Assembly (NCBI RefSeq): GCF_051014445.1
Contig: NC_135147.1
Location: 29,912,479 to 29,976,478 of the forward strand
DNA length: 64,000 nt
DNA from: Colletes latitarsis
Taxonomy: Eukaryota; Arthropoda; Insecta; Hymenoptera; Colletidae
Direction of reading: 5' to 3'
In this document: one piece after another, positions 11,835 through 25,000 of the stretch
Layout: every line of letters starts with the position of its first letter
How positions within the stretch are numbered: position 1 is the stretch's first letter
Program-made: the position numbers and the translations under genes
The notes under the pieces: generated by a model
The model's database searches: none
What the model saw: the letters and a program-made list of their open reading frames with translations, nothing else
What the model was told of the DNA's origin: nothing

Positions 11835-14646
11835 GAAATTTTGTATCAATACGATAAAAAAGAACATTTTTTGCACAAGAGGTTGTCTGGGTATATCCTG
11901 GAAGTTGTAATTTAAGAGAATTCTTTAAAATGCTAATTAACACAATGCGTTACGATAGTATACAAAAGGTGGCCCACTGTACTCTACATTGAAGGTAGTA
12001 GGTACGTTAGGATTAAAATGGCGGGTTCAGGTGACTTACCATTTTGGAAATTGTCTTTACAGTGGGCATTGAAATATCTGATTAGTCTTAGCGTTTTCTG
12101 TTTTCCGTCCTTAGGTTTAATTTTTATATTAAATGTACAGATCGTTGTTTATTTATTGCAACGTGAATATTAATTTATTGGAACATAAATATATGAGAAG
12201 ATTTAATGGATCATAGGTATACAATAGTAACTATATTTGTTATATACATACACTTATCAGTGTCACATGACAGCTATTTTCATTGTACAGTACTTTCTTA
12301 AGATCAGTTTACCCTTGTACTTGAATAGGTAAGCTTAAATAATTATATCGATTAAAGCTTCTATCTTAATTTATATCAAAGATAACGAGCATCTCGATGT
12401 TACACACATGCCTTTGTAAAATGTTAACTTTTATTTCCTGTAATGTAATGGGTGATAAGAACACATAATTATCGTGTAATCACAAAACACACGACTGTGG
12501 GCGTGTTGATAAGAATCAAATATTATTTTTTAATGTCAAGGTTTTACAAGTCAACAGTGTCACATCTATTAGTACTGTAATAAGTTGTACTTCGTGTTTC
12601 GCGTCGGTCTGAATTTTTTTTTAAACTGTCTACACGTTACATTCCATACGATTTATCTTTTCTACGCTTCATTCATTCTACATATATCCTTTGAGTAAAT
12701 TTTTAACGTATCTCCGAAAAAAGATCGAAGCATTCCATTTAAGTTTTTTTATTCGATTTCAACGACTGGTACCACATGTTAGAATTTACGCGTTAACAGT
12801 GTCTTAGTTTGTGTACATTGTGTAGAGGAAGAGATCAATTAGGGAACAGTTCTGTTGTCATACCAAAGTTACAGGTACTTGGTGCTTTACGATACTCGAA
12901 ATATAAGTATTTTAAATAATGTGTCAAAACGTGTTATTTCCGAAGGTTAATAAATCTAAAAAAAACAAAAAAAAATAATAATAAATAAATAAATAAATAA
13001 AAAAAGAGAGAAAAAGTGAGAGAGAAAGCGAAATTGGGAAGAGTTTTTGAAAGTAAACGAATAATTAAAAGTGTGTTAAGTAAGAGTAATAAACTGTTGC
13101 TTTGGAAAGATTCATGTTAACACAGTGATAGTAATCAAAGTATTAATATATTATTGGTCGCTGTCGATATGATCAGAGTTTAGGGAGAAATTATATTGTA
13201 GCGAATATCGATATGATGGTATTCGAGCTGGGATTGTAATAGACAACACATTTCGAGTTTTTTTACCATTTTAAAGATTATCAGAAACCGCATTCAAAAG
13301 TGTAGGTGTTAGCAACGAAGATGTAGATGAATAATTACCGATGTGCAGACCATGGCCAAAGCAGCATTATTTTTTCACTAATTTATAACGAAGTAGAATT
13401 GAGAAGAGCCGTGTATGTATTGTACATAAATTGTTAAGCTCGCGAACGGTATCGAGATCATTAATGAAAATTATTCTCTGCGAAACATTGTATCGCTATA
13501 TTATTGAAAAACTATTGGTCTATATATGCGTATATTCGATATATACATATAAAGAGGAAGAAGAAGAAAAAGAACTTATTACAGTCTTACATAAGGATGC
13601 TTTTACGAATCGTATCTAAAAACTGTACTTAATTGACTATTTTCATTAGTACCGTTACAATAACTACTTGCTATTATTTATGTTATAAATATATAAATTG
13701 CTGTTAACATTATTAGCGTAGCGCTGATCTATTTTTCTTACTGGACATTACGCTTGCAATACATCGGAACGAAACTCACGAAAATACAAGGGAATCATGA
13801 ACGAAATCTTCGGTAGATAATGTTGTTTTATTATCCAAAAAATTTCTACCAATTTTGTTCTAATTTTTCTTGCGAATATTAATTGTGTATGTACAAATGG
13901 TACGAGTTTACAATCCATTGCTTCTACCATGTCAATGTTAAAAAGAGTTTATACATATATCTATGTATAACAATTGTTTTATACTTTGCGAGAGGGAAGC
14001 TCTACACGTCATCTGATTCTACTATTTGCCAAATAGAGTCGTGTCTGATTTTCTGTTCACGATGAATTTAACAAGTTGTAATCGTTTCGAATCTTTAGAC
14101 CGATGGAGACGGTGTGGAATTAGAATTTCGCAGCATTGCAGGCGGCGCCGAGATTAACAAGTAGCGTTTCAGAACTTTTTAACGGAATTTCTGCTGTAAA
14201 ATCTGTACTATGAAATTCGAACACCCGTGAAAACGTTTTCAGGATTTACAGTGTTCTAGAACAGAATAGGAATCGGATAGGAAAACGTATAATTCTGTAT
14301 TCAAAACGCGTTAGATAGTTAGCGGTATTCGGAATTGATCTAAAACACGTTATTCTTCTGTAACGAAAATTGCCCAAAGGTTTCTCTAATATCGTATTAA
14401 TTGTACACATTTCTGCAATGGAATGTACATTTTATTGCACAATAAAATTGTGATGAATCAACCTTGAAACTTCCCTGGGAAATTTATTTTCCCTGTTTAT
14501 CATTCTGTACAAAATTATTAGCAAACAGATTAATAGTACGTGAATTAATTTTAGCGCGAGTGGTTAAGAGTAGAATAATTTGAATTTGAAGTTACGCTCT
14601 TGTTAGTTACGAATTCTTTATAGTAGGTAGCGCAACAGTCAGTTCA
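11835..14646 (+). other. RalGAP alpha 3' UTR and intergenic DNA
   Basis: Non-coding, AT-rich. It follows the RalGAP alpha stop (TAA at 11832-11834). AATAAA occurs at 12949-12954, inside an A-rich low-complexity tract (12956-13030, with AATA/AAAT repeats), and again at 14441-14446; either could end the transcript. No open frame of note and no RNA gene were recognised. Confidence 0.6.
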
Positions 14647-14946
14647 CTGAAAATGGCCGCCGACAGTTGTCGAGATTATTTTGTAAAAATCTTAAACTAG
14701 TCTCGAGGCGTGCATTTTTTCAACGATCAAAAGTTTCTTACATTGCGCTGTTCGAGATCCGAATCTCGCGAGTAACCGTCGATACGTAAAAAATTGATCG
14801 AATATTTTTGTACCGTTTTTTGGATGTAATCGCGAGTCGCTGCGACGCGAGGAAACGAAGCGCGGATAGTACAAAAAGAAGGGAGCGTGTGTGGGGCTGT
14901 CAAAGTGTTCTTATGTCGATTTATTCGCTACCATAGGTGTTGATGA
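14647..14946 (+). promoter_or_regulatory. Psn: Presenilin promoter / 5' UTR region
   Basis: This stretch is richer in CpG than the preceding 2 kb and lies directly before the Presenilin start codon. It begins with AAAATGGC at 14650-14657, a match to the Pho/YY1 core. An upstream ATG at 14943 overlaps the true start (ATGAATG) and opens a five-codon frame ending TGA. The transcription start is not determinable by eye. Confidence 0.45.
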
Positions 14947-16968
14947 ATGTCTGGGAGTGACGCTTACGATTCGGCGGACGAATACACAAGCCTAATGGAC
15001 GGTCACGTGGCGGAGTCTCGCACGGATGATCTGGGCTTAGTCACTGGTCGGAAAAGACGTTCGCGTATTAGTAACGAAGAGGTATGCTTGTATCGTTTAG
15101 GCCCTTTGTTCTAATTTCAGTGTAGCGCATAGCATCGTTCGCTGAATTTTCATCGAGTAACTAGAAATTTAGTTACAGTAACACAAACAATTTTCAGGTA
15201 GAAAATGGTGTTCCCGATGTACATATTCAGGCACCAGGTATGTCAAATACCGGGCTTGTTAGGAGGGGTACACCTAGTAATAGTGGTCAGAGCAGATCTA
15301 GGAACTATAGAGACGAGGAGGAAGAAGAATTAAAATATGGAGCTGCACATGTCATTAAGTTATTTGTGCCTGTATCTCTTTGTATGTTAGTTGTAGTTGC
15401 CACAATTAGTTCTATAAATTTCTACACTACCAAAGGATTATACTTGTGAGTTTTTTAAAAAGCGAACAATTGTATTCTTGTTAATGCAACAGGATTAAGA
15501 AGAATGTTTCTTTCAGAGTGTACACTCCATTTCACGAAGACAGTCCAGACACAGGTACCAAAGCTTGGCAAGCAGTTGCCAATTCCTTGATACTAATGAG
15601 CGTCATAGTTGTTATGACTATGATACTTATTGTCTTATATAAATATAAATTTTACAAAGTGATCCATGGGTGGTTGATAATAAGTTCCTTACTGTTGTTA
15701 TCCATATTCTCTGTTTTGTACTGCGAGTGAGTATAAGTACTTTATGGGGGACAGAGTGTCATTTTCTATGTTACTCAAAAATGAAAAATCTGTTGCAGGC
15801 AAGTATTAAAAGCTTACAACATTCCAATGGATCTGTTCACATTAGGTATAGTTTTGTGGAACTTTGGAGTAGTTGGAATGATATGTATACACTGGCAGGG
15901 TCCGTTGCAATTGCAACAAGCGTATCTTATTTTCATCTCTGCCCTGATGGCTCTTGTTTTTATCAAATATTTACCCGAATGGACGACGTGGGTCGTATTA
16001 GGTGTTATCAGTATTTGGGGTACGATTGATACGACGAATAAAAATTATAAACACGTAAACGATAATAACGGGACGGATACGAATTTGCGTCTTCGTTTTC
16101 AGATTTGATAGCTGTATTAACACCAAAGGGGCCTTTAAGGATACTCGTAGAAACAGCTCAAGAACGGAACGAATCCATTTTTCCTGCCTTGATTTATTCT
16201 TCCACCGTCATGTATACGGCTACAATGACTTACGCTGGTTACGTGCAAGCAGCAACATTGACTACTAGCGATTCAGCTGCTGGTGACAGTGTAGCATATC
16301 CTATGCGCGGTCAAGTAGAGAATCAAAATAATCCTGCATCAGGAGATGCAGAGGAAGGCGGGTTTACACCCGAGTGGGTAGAATCGCACGGTAATTAACG
16401 AACAATTGAAAAGGAGAAGCATAAGAGATGTATTCGTTGTATTCTTGAGTACAAATACTGATATACAATTTCGTTATCAGGCGACAGAGGAGCAAGACGA
16501 GCGCAAGAGGTACGCGAGAACACATCGTCGCTTACAGAAAGCTCAAGGCAACAAGATAATCGAGTCGTACGAGAATCGCAAGGGCAGCAGCAGCAAGTCG
16601 CAATTACCGAGGAAGAACGGGGTGTCAAGTTAGGGCTTGGCGATTTTATATTTTACAGCGTTTTAGTTGGAAAAGCTTCCAGTTACGGCGATTGGAACAC
16701 AACATTGGCTTGCTTCGTCGCCATTCTCATTGTAAGTATTCGTCAATTGTACACCTTGTCTTCAAACGGCGAAGACTTGGAAAATTTTATCATTGACATT
16801 TTGTATTTTCAGGGACTTTGTTTGACTCTCCTGTTGTTGGCTATATTTAAGAAAGCGTTGCCAGCTCTACCGATATCCATTACTTTTGGTTTAACATTTT
16901 ATTTCGCCACCAGAGTAATCGTCGCGCCGTTTGCAGATAGCTTAGCGAGCGAGCAAGTGTTCATTTAA
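14947..16968 (+). CDS. Psn: Presenilin, catalytic subunit of gamma-secretase
   Basis: Nine-pass intramembrane aspartyl protease that cleaves Notch and other type I membrane proteins within the gamma-secretase complex (family knowledge). Exons: 14947-15081, 15198-15445, 15517-15726, 15799-16019, 16103-16390, 16481-16731, 16813-16968; 502 residues, usual length. An acidic hydrophilic N-terminus precedes the first membrane helix (AAHVIKLFVPVSLCMLVVVA). The TM6 aspartate lies in SIWDLIAVL (residue 272, codon split across the 16019/16103 junction); Trp before it, where vertebrates have Tyr, is as I recall for insects. The second aspartate is in KLGLGDFIF (residue 422) and the PAL motif is at 468-470. 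The loop between them is Gln/Arg-rich and poorly conserved, as expected for the endoproteolysis loop. Start: the second of two overlapping ATGs, because the first meets a stop after five codons. Confidence 0.98.
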
Positions 16969-19080
16969 CTATAGGTATGACATTATTTACTATAATTTAT
17001 TACAAAAGGATAGTGCCTACTTATGCTCACTTATGATCGTCTATAGCTTTTATATTCCGTTTAAACACTCTCTTCGTACTCGTCGTTTTCAAACTTGTAT
17101 TTTGGACACACAATTGTCCTGTGACATGGTATAAATCAACATATACCGTGCGCTGTATGAACTGGATAATCTAGTATTTTTTAACAATCAGAGTATTCAT
17201 TGCATCGGATAGTTATCCAGTGTTACAGAAATGCTCGAGACAAAACTTAACATTTGTAAAATGGATAAGAGATATAATAAATAACGATTGTATTTATCTG
17301 ATATAGGTACGAAACGACTTTAGAAATCCTTGACAAATTTTCGTTTTAAACGCGAACTGCCATTTTAATTTAGCCTTTAGCGGTTTTATTGACAATTAAT
17401 CGTTGTATTTATCTTGTTCGGTAGTGGAAAAAATTTACCTCAAAGTACTATAGGTGTTGGTTGGAAATAATCGAATTAATCGAGCTATGACAATTTATTG
17501 TATTTTCTTACATTTAGAGAACAAAGATCGCATAGATCAAGTATAAAAAAAGCAGTTGGTGATCGTTCTTTCGGAAACCGTATGAAAGATGAGGTACAAT
17601 GTTCGTCTAAACAATTTGCTAAAATATACAGACCTACGAGCTACTAAGTAAGACTAATCCATCCATCAGGATAATTCATCGGGGTTTGAAATCCGTTTAT
17701 ACACAGCCATGGAATAAGTATCGTTCAGTATAATCACAAGTTGAATATTCGCTTTAATGACGATGCTGCGTATTGCTACGTGTTTCGTTTGCTTTTTTAA
17801 TATTAAACGACAGGAATCAGGTGTTTAATAGAAGTTCCGTTAATACTACCGATTATTTAGAATTGAAGGCAAAATTATCTGGTCGAATGGAAAAAGACGA
17901 TTTTTGTTTCGTATATACACATATAGAATCCTCGTATACGCGATTTGCATGCTGTTAAGAAGGCGAAATTACCCCTTCGATTCTCGTCAAGCAATTTTAC
18001 AATGGTGGGTAAACATTTTTTCGATAATAATCGATGATATTTGAGATTAGTGTCGATTAATAAGAATTTTTCGTCTCATTGCCAAAGCATTGCATAACGT
18101 CAACTTTTAACATTGCTGTTTGTTTGTTTGTTGTTGTGTGGGTGTGTGGGTAGGTGTGTGTGTGTGTTTGCGGGTGTTTCTTTTTTACAATCTCCGCCGC
18201 AAAACGCAGTGTATGCATATACAATATATATATATATATATATTATATATAATATCCCCGGAACCGGAAGAACTTCAACAGCGATATGATATCCTTTGCA
18301 CTTCGTAAAATTATGATAATTCAGTAAGTTTATTATAACTACGCGCTAGGAGGAAGTTCGATTTTCGATATAATCCAGTCGATTCTCTCCGCCACGACGG
18401 TGTGTAAAAGACGCTGTTCGACGAAAAAATAAACGCGATCATTTTATGAAATCTAATTATTATCACGAGCATAATCACGCCCGATATATATATATATATA
18501 CGGTCACCGTGGTTGTGCGCACAACAAATTATATCGCAGTTCGTGCGTACTTTGTATAACAATACTGATCTATAGCTAACATATTATCGACGACAGGCGC
18601 GCAATGTTTTCAAACAAAGAAATCAACAATTCCGTGAAACATCGAAGCGAGAAAAAGGTACACTTCAAGAATGTGTGTTGCTCCTAAGAAAGGAGAAAAA
18701 CATTAGGAAAATATCCGCAACCCGTAACAATTTAGTCTGGGGATCTATCTATATCGAAAATACCTTCAAGACACGCTAGATCTTGCTTTTTCCCTTAAAT
18801 ATCACTTGTCGTGATACCTTTTTACTAACGCTACGAACAAACAGATAATTAAGTATGCGATATACATCAGTCTTATAAACAATAAACTTTTGGAAACGTA
18901 TTTTGGTAAATATATAATTAATAATCATCGCGAAAGTGGTCACTACACTTTGCTAATATTTTTCCCACTTCACGTTATCTTCGGTTCGCTTTCATAAAAA
19001 AATACAACGAATTATAAACATCTCCTATATCCACCGCTCAGAGTTTCTTCGTTCTGTCTATGCTCGCGGGAACCAATTCT
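16969..19080. other. Convergent 3' UTRs of Presenilin and the kinesin
   Basis: Non-coding stretch between two tail-to-tail genes. On the plus strand AATAAA at 17276-17281 is a likely Presenilin polyadenylation signal. On the minus strand AATAAA (plus-strand TTTATT at 18329-18334) is a likely kinesin signal, giving a 3' UTR of about 750 bases. Simple repeats lie at 18136-18172 (TG-rich), 18225-18250 (TA) and 18484-18500 (TA). Confidence 0.6.
18136..18250. repeat. TG and TA microsatellites
   Basis: A GTGTGG/TGTG run at about 18136-18172 and an alternating TA tract at about 18225-18250, in the gap between Presenilin and the kinesin. Simple repeats; potentially length-variable. Confidence 0.7.
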
Positions 19081-22000
19081 TTAGCTTGTACCGTACTTGC
19101 TGCTCTCGAATGTTCCCCGTCTGAAGAACGAACTAAATTCCAGCAGTGATTGCTTATCTATGTTGCTTAAATTGCCGTTGTACTTGTAGAGAGGCTCGCA
19201 GTGCGGCAACTCCGAGCAAACCTGTATTAGTCGTCGCAAATATTCTTCTAATCGTTTCCTACGTTGCCGTGCTACGACCTCGTACCTTGGGAAAACTTGT
19301 CGAGGCGGGAAGCGTATCGCTGTTACCTGCGTAAAAAAAGAAACATCTTTCCGTAAAATCTTCGAACACCGTTACACACGTAAGTCCTTCGATAAAATAA
19401 TTTACCTTGCTACCATACTTTTGTCGCATCGAAATATACAATTCACGGAATCTTCTGTATCTACGCAGAAGCGTCCAACTATCATCCTGGGCCACGACGC
19501 GTACCTCGTATTCGTAATGGCTAGATGTCCCCGCTCCGCGTATTACGTAGGAGGGTATACTAACGATCATGTTAATTACATTGTCGCAATCGTTGTCGTT
19601 TGCTATCAAAGATGGCAGAGATCTCGTGATTGTCAAGGAGTACGGACTGCTTAATCGATCGCCTCGGTTTTGGCTCTAAATTTAAAAATAAACATATAGT
19701 TCGTACAGGATGGCCTGTATTTCCCTGCTAGTTTTTCTCTGTCAAAATATTAGGAGACAATTACCGTTAAATAAACTGTCGAGTATCCTCTACTGGAAGA
19801 TATTCTAGGAGCAACTGATTCCGATAGGCTGTCATCGTCGGTATTAGGCCTGTTGTTCCTGAGGATCGGAGATCGCGTTGTAGACTCGGTCACCAGCGTG
19901 GCTGTGCTGTTCATGGCCTCTAAATTACGGCACGTTTTAGACTCTAGAGTTTGTACACGGACGTCGGTAGTCTCTGTTTGTAGCCTGTCGTCGCTACATT
20001 GAGACGATGATAGTTTATGATTCTTTCGTTCATCCTCCAAAAGCGACACTTCCAATTCGATCTGTTGCTTTTGCAGGTCTTGCAGAATCGATATCTGCCG
20101 GTTCAGATCATCCTTCGAGGGAGTGTTAGCCTCCAGGCATCTCATTACCATCATCCGTTGACGAGAGATTCTTTGGTTCAGACGTTTCATCGCTGGATTT
20201 TGTTGCACCGGTGACTCCAGCGAGTCTTCGGGAACCTCCTCCTCCTCCTCCTCCGTGATAGAATTTGTTGGCGATTTCGATGCACTACCGTTGCATTTAT
20301 CTGGTTCCGTGGCACTATCCGTCGATGATTTTCTATTTACATTCAATGAACTTCTGTCTTCTGTTTCAGGCAATCTATCCCTGTCGTTCTCTAAACAAAC
20401 ATCTTGAGAAGCGTTTTGTTGCTTGTTTGGCATCTTCTGCTCGTCGTTCGGAGAGATTTCAGACTCTTTCTTGTTTGGATCTTCGAACGGAATACGAGGC
20501 TCTGGCGAATCGGCTGCTGCTGTGTGGAAAGTGTCCGCGGTGTCGACGGAACTTGGAATATTTTGTGGCAGTATGCTCAAAGCGGTTGTTATTTGAAGTT
20601 TCCTATTGCAAGCATCCTGAAACGATTGCGTTTCCCCGTTCGACAAGATATCGTCGCCGCTTAAGGAACGATCGTCTTGGGATGCGGGCAGAGCACGTTT
20701 CAGATTTAACGAAAGACTTTGTTTCCGTCGTAGGATCTCCTGGAGCTGCTCTTGGGTTCGTTTTGCGAGTATCAGTTTCTTCTCTGTGTTTCCCTCTCCT
20801 TCCAGCTAGTAACAGATTAAGTTGGCCAGTGAGTAACGTCCAATTTTTTAAGTAGATAAAAAAGAAACGTTTACAAAGACGTATGCCAATGATCGGTTAC
20901 ACGAAGTTTACCTACTTCCAAGTTAAATATGTGTTTCTGCTTTTTGGCTATCTCCATCAACTCTTCCTCCATTTTATCCACTTTGCTTTGGTGTTCGTTT
21001 AGGGACTTGACCTTGTTTTGCAGCTCAGTTTCCAAGACAGCCAGTTCTTTTTTCTAGAAAAAATATTCGCTCTTTATTCTTCGTAAATTCTTCTTTTAAA
21101 AGTCGAAAGTGTTTGAATTTTTAATTTTAATCTTTGATCGTATGATCCATAGTAGAGAGTAGAAAGTGCCAGAGATCTAAGATAGTTGTGATTTTCTTGA
21201 ATTAAAATTAGCATAGGGAATTAGTATGGTATCATGATGATTACTCACATGATGATTAACAAGTTCTCGCATCGCGTCAACGCATTTATCATCGTTGAAA
21301 CTCGACCAGGATTCTGGCAAGCTGCCGTCACTGCCAGCACCGTCGTCCGTCTGAAATGGTACATTTTCTCTTTAAAGTGAGGAACTGTCGACTGTTTTGT
21401 GTAGTATAATTTCACGTGATTGAAATAAAGAAAAAAAAATAAATAAATAAATAAATGGACACGATGCAGGTTCGCGATGCGTGCGATTATTTTTCGCAGT
21501 ACGTGCTTCCCTATAGACTACAGGTGCCGCAAATATTGAATTTCCTTTCTCTAAATCTTACCTTCTCCCACCGTGGATGGAATCTTTGCGCGCGTTCGTG
21601 ATTGTTCATGAACTCTTGGAATTGACGATGCTTGGACTGCAATGTTGTGCGCAGAGAGGCAACTTCCCTACATAAACTTTCTACCTGGTACCACACACAC
21701 ACATATCGATGCATTAACAAAAAAGGATAACTAAGAAAGTATAATTAAGATGCCGTTTCATACTGTCGAGCGAACAGAACTAAAAAAAAAGAAACAAAAT
21801 CATAAAGATGATCGAACGTCACCGTGGACGAACAAAGGATCAATGTACAAATACATTGTCGATCATGTGAAAGTAAAGATCAATGGGATGTGAATAATCA
21901 ATGTAGTATAAGCATGCCAGTTTTATGTATACGTTGATTAATACAAGGGTCTACGTGACATTACAGATCGATTCGTACAAGATTTATTGGGAATTCGATC

Positions 22001-25000
22001 TACCAAATAGTCGACTGACAAAGTTGCGAATGGAAATTTAAGGGGGGCGGGGGGGGGAAAAAAAAAAGAAATGAAAACAGGGTATTAGAAAGTATTCATC
22101 GCGATACATTACCTTGAAAACAGATTAGTTTCATTAATCCCCGCGGTTAGCGCTCGTGACGCTAGTACACGTGCGTACGTGCCCCCATATTGTTAACAAG
22201 ATACGTTGGGTTTGTTAATCGGGAGTGTTAATTCGATCATTCGTGTATTACTTATCGAGTACGTGAGATACAGAACAGAGAGTGTGCGTGCAACGTTTCG
22301 TGGAAGATCGAAGGCCAATTTTCGTAAGAAAAATTTATTAATCAACAAGTATCGGTATAACAACAGTTTCTTTCTTTTTCTTTTCTCGCATAACAAACCC
22401 ATAGACAGTTCTACAAAAAAACAAGCCCAGATATGTACATAACTTTGTATCTCTCTCTCTCTCGCTCTCTCTTGTCACCGTTAACATCGTCTACTTAAGG
22501 TACTTAATGGTAATAACATTCCACGGAATGCCATTTGTCCGGCAATATCTTGTCAACACTGGCACAGTTCGTTTCGGCGGCTTATTTAGCTTTCTATCTA
22601 AATCGCTAGAAAGACAGGCATTAAATTCTAAGGGACTATTATATTGTCTCTGTGAATTAGACGCAGCGTTAAAAACCCGTAGTACCTGCATGTAAAAACG
22701 AAGAATACAAATGAAATATATATAATATATACATATTACGGACAGTTGTCGTCCAGTTAACAATTTATACACATTACATATGATACAGTTCAGGAGAGAA
22801 ACCCTGATAGACGCCGTGTTGGTTTTAAAGCACCTTAAGTCTTTAGTAATTCTCTATTGTCTATATTATATTATATTCGTTGTCGTTCGTTCATCGTAAA
22901 CGATGATGTCTCGTTTTCGAGTGTGGAACGTGTCCATTTAAGTACAGTTCTTGGTCGAACACTTGGCATAGGCGAGCTCGTGTTCGAATAGCACGTTGAA
23001 CGCGAACAAACGAGGCTCCCCGACGATACCTTACACGGGGTCACATGTCTAACGGGCAAACGTGCGAGTAGATGATGATGTTGCCAGACAAGCAAATAAG
23101 GACACCGAGAGCAATAAGGACGAGGTAGAATTGATACTTGATCGAGATTACATTTAAGTCCGGGGACGGCGCGTCCGAGTCACTTACTTGCGTCATTTCG
23201 TCCCGTCGCTCTTGCTCCAGGATGTTTCGCCGCGCGCGTAACTCGCGTTGCCGTGATTCGAGGGCAGCTATCGCGTCCGCCCACTCTTTCCATTGGGCAC
23301 CCCATTCGCGTTCCAATTCACGTTGCGCGCCTTTCAGGGCCTCTCTTCTAGCGGCCCATCTCTCTTCTCGTTCCTCCTGTTCCCTCTGCATGGAACACAA
23401 TTTTTTCTTTTAAACATGCATAGCTAGGAACAATACACAAACGATTAATTTAATCTCTGTACGTATACCAATGATTTAAACGAAATTTTATTTGTTTGCA
23501 ATTGCCTTACGAAGAAGTCTACAGGGCGGTGAGCAGAATCAGCAGGTATTCTCTAGGAATATTAATAAATAATAAATTCAGAAGATAGTCTAATTAATGG
23601 TCTGCTGATTTCATCTTGGAATTCTACTAGTTTCGAGCCATCCTGTACACGACTTCCATGCGAACTAAATAATGCTGGATCATCGCCTCACGAACCTTGA
23701 AGTCCTCCTTTTCCTTGATAAGGGCAGCCTTCTGCTGTTCCAGTTCTTCGAGCGCGCGGAGGTCCTCGCTCGAATTTAAAAGGTTATCGCTAGAGGACGA
23801 GGCATGCAAATCCGAGACACTCCAACTCAAGAGGGACAATCTTGAAAGATTGACGACCGTCGATTGTAAGTTACCGTTACCCGTTCCACCTTCCTTTCTT
23901 AGCTTGGCCGCCTCCGCTGGATCGTTGTACCGGAACATATTGTTCCTGCCCAGAAGAATGATACAGCCTTGCGATAACCGTGTCGGTTTATCCACTTGGG
24001 CTGTGTTGATCCAGCAGTGATTAGAAAGGGGATGAAGGGTCGCTACGCCGCTATCTAATTCCACCACACAGTGTTCCGGCTCGACGTCCACGCCGGTCAA
24101 TACGATATCCTATGTCGTGCAAATGAAATTTCAGCACTACACACCCATTGGGCCTTCTATTACAAATTATTACTTGAAGCTAATCAACAAGATAAGTATA
24201 CTATAGTCAAAAAATATATATCCGTTCACTTGTCACTAACAACATTATTATTCCGATAAAGCAATTGTATTCTTTACAGCTCCTCGTAGCGGATGTATCA
24301 CCTGCGTGGTTGGTGCTTCCTCTGTTCCCACTAACGTTCTACCCTCTTTCAGGTGGTAAAGCGTGACGCCAGTGCTGAGAAGATCATCGTCGATCCCTAC
24401 CAAGTGCGGCATTTCCGAGTCCAAGACCACGCCAACGCCACTTTTTCGGAGGCCCAATGCCTTCTGTTCCTGAAGAATTTGCTGCGTCTCCCGCCATTTT
24501 TCCGTCCACTCTTCCGTCAACACTTTCTCCTGCTCCTGCTTCTCGTGAATTTGAGCCAACAACATTTGCGGTGGCCTCTCGACACTCTGGAAAATGAGAT
24601 AAGTATCGGATAAAAATGCATCCTTCTACGCGATAATATTCTAAAGGCAATGTTTCCAAAAATAGGTATCACGAACCCTAGGGTAGGGGACTTGACGAAA
24701 GAGAATTTTTAATAGGTAAAAATTAGGGTCTCTACTTGCCATATCTTTCCCAATAAGCGACTTTAGCTTCTGGATCTCTTCTCTGAGCTCTCTGATCAAC
24801 TTAACATTCGGATCTTCGTTGATCGTCGGCTTGTTGATGATGTTCTTCGCTCGATTGGCATACCTAAGCGTGCTGAGGGTTTCACCATAGTTACAGTCCG
24901 CCGGGCTAATAGCAGCGATCATTATAGTCTTGGAGTTACCACCAAGCGAGTCCTTCAGTAGCCATGTTAGCACACTGTCACGATAAGGTATGAAGACGCT

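Noticed and set aside
19622..19675. A frameshift before the kinesin PX domain.
   Set aside because: Using the acceptor CAG at 19650 region breaks frame, but the acceptor TTTAG before 19675 gives a clean phase-0 join (SQNRGDRL...), so no lesion is needed.
23627..23695. Kinesin C-terminus ending VREAMIQHYLVRMEVVYRMARN.
   Set aside because: The donor AAG|GTTCGT at 23696 joins in frame to the coiled-coil exon at 23385, restoring the normal family architecture; the short end is most simply intron sequence.
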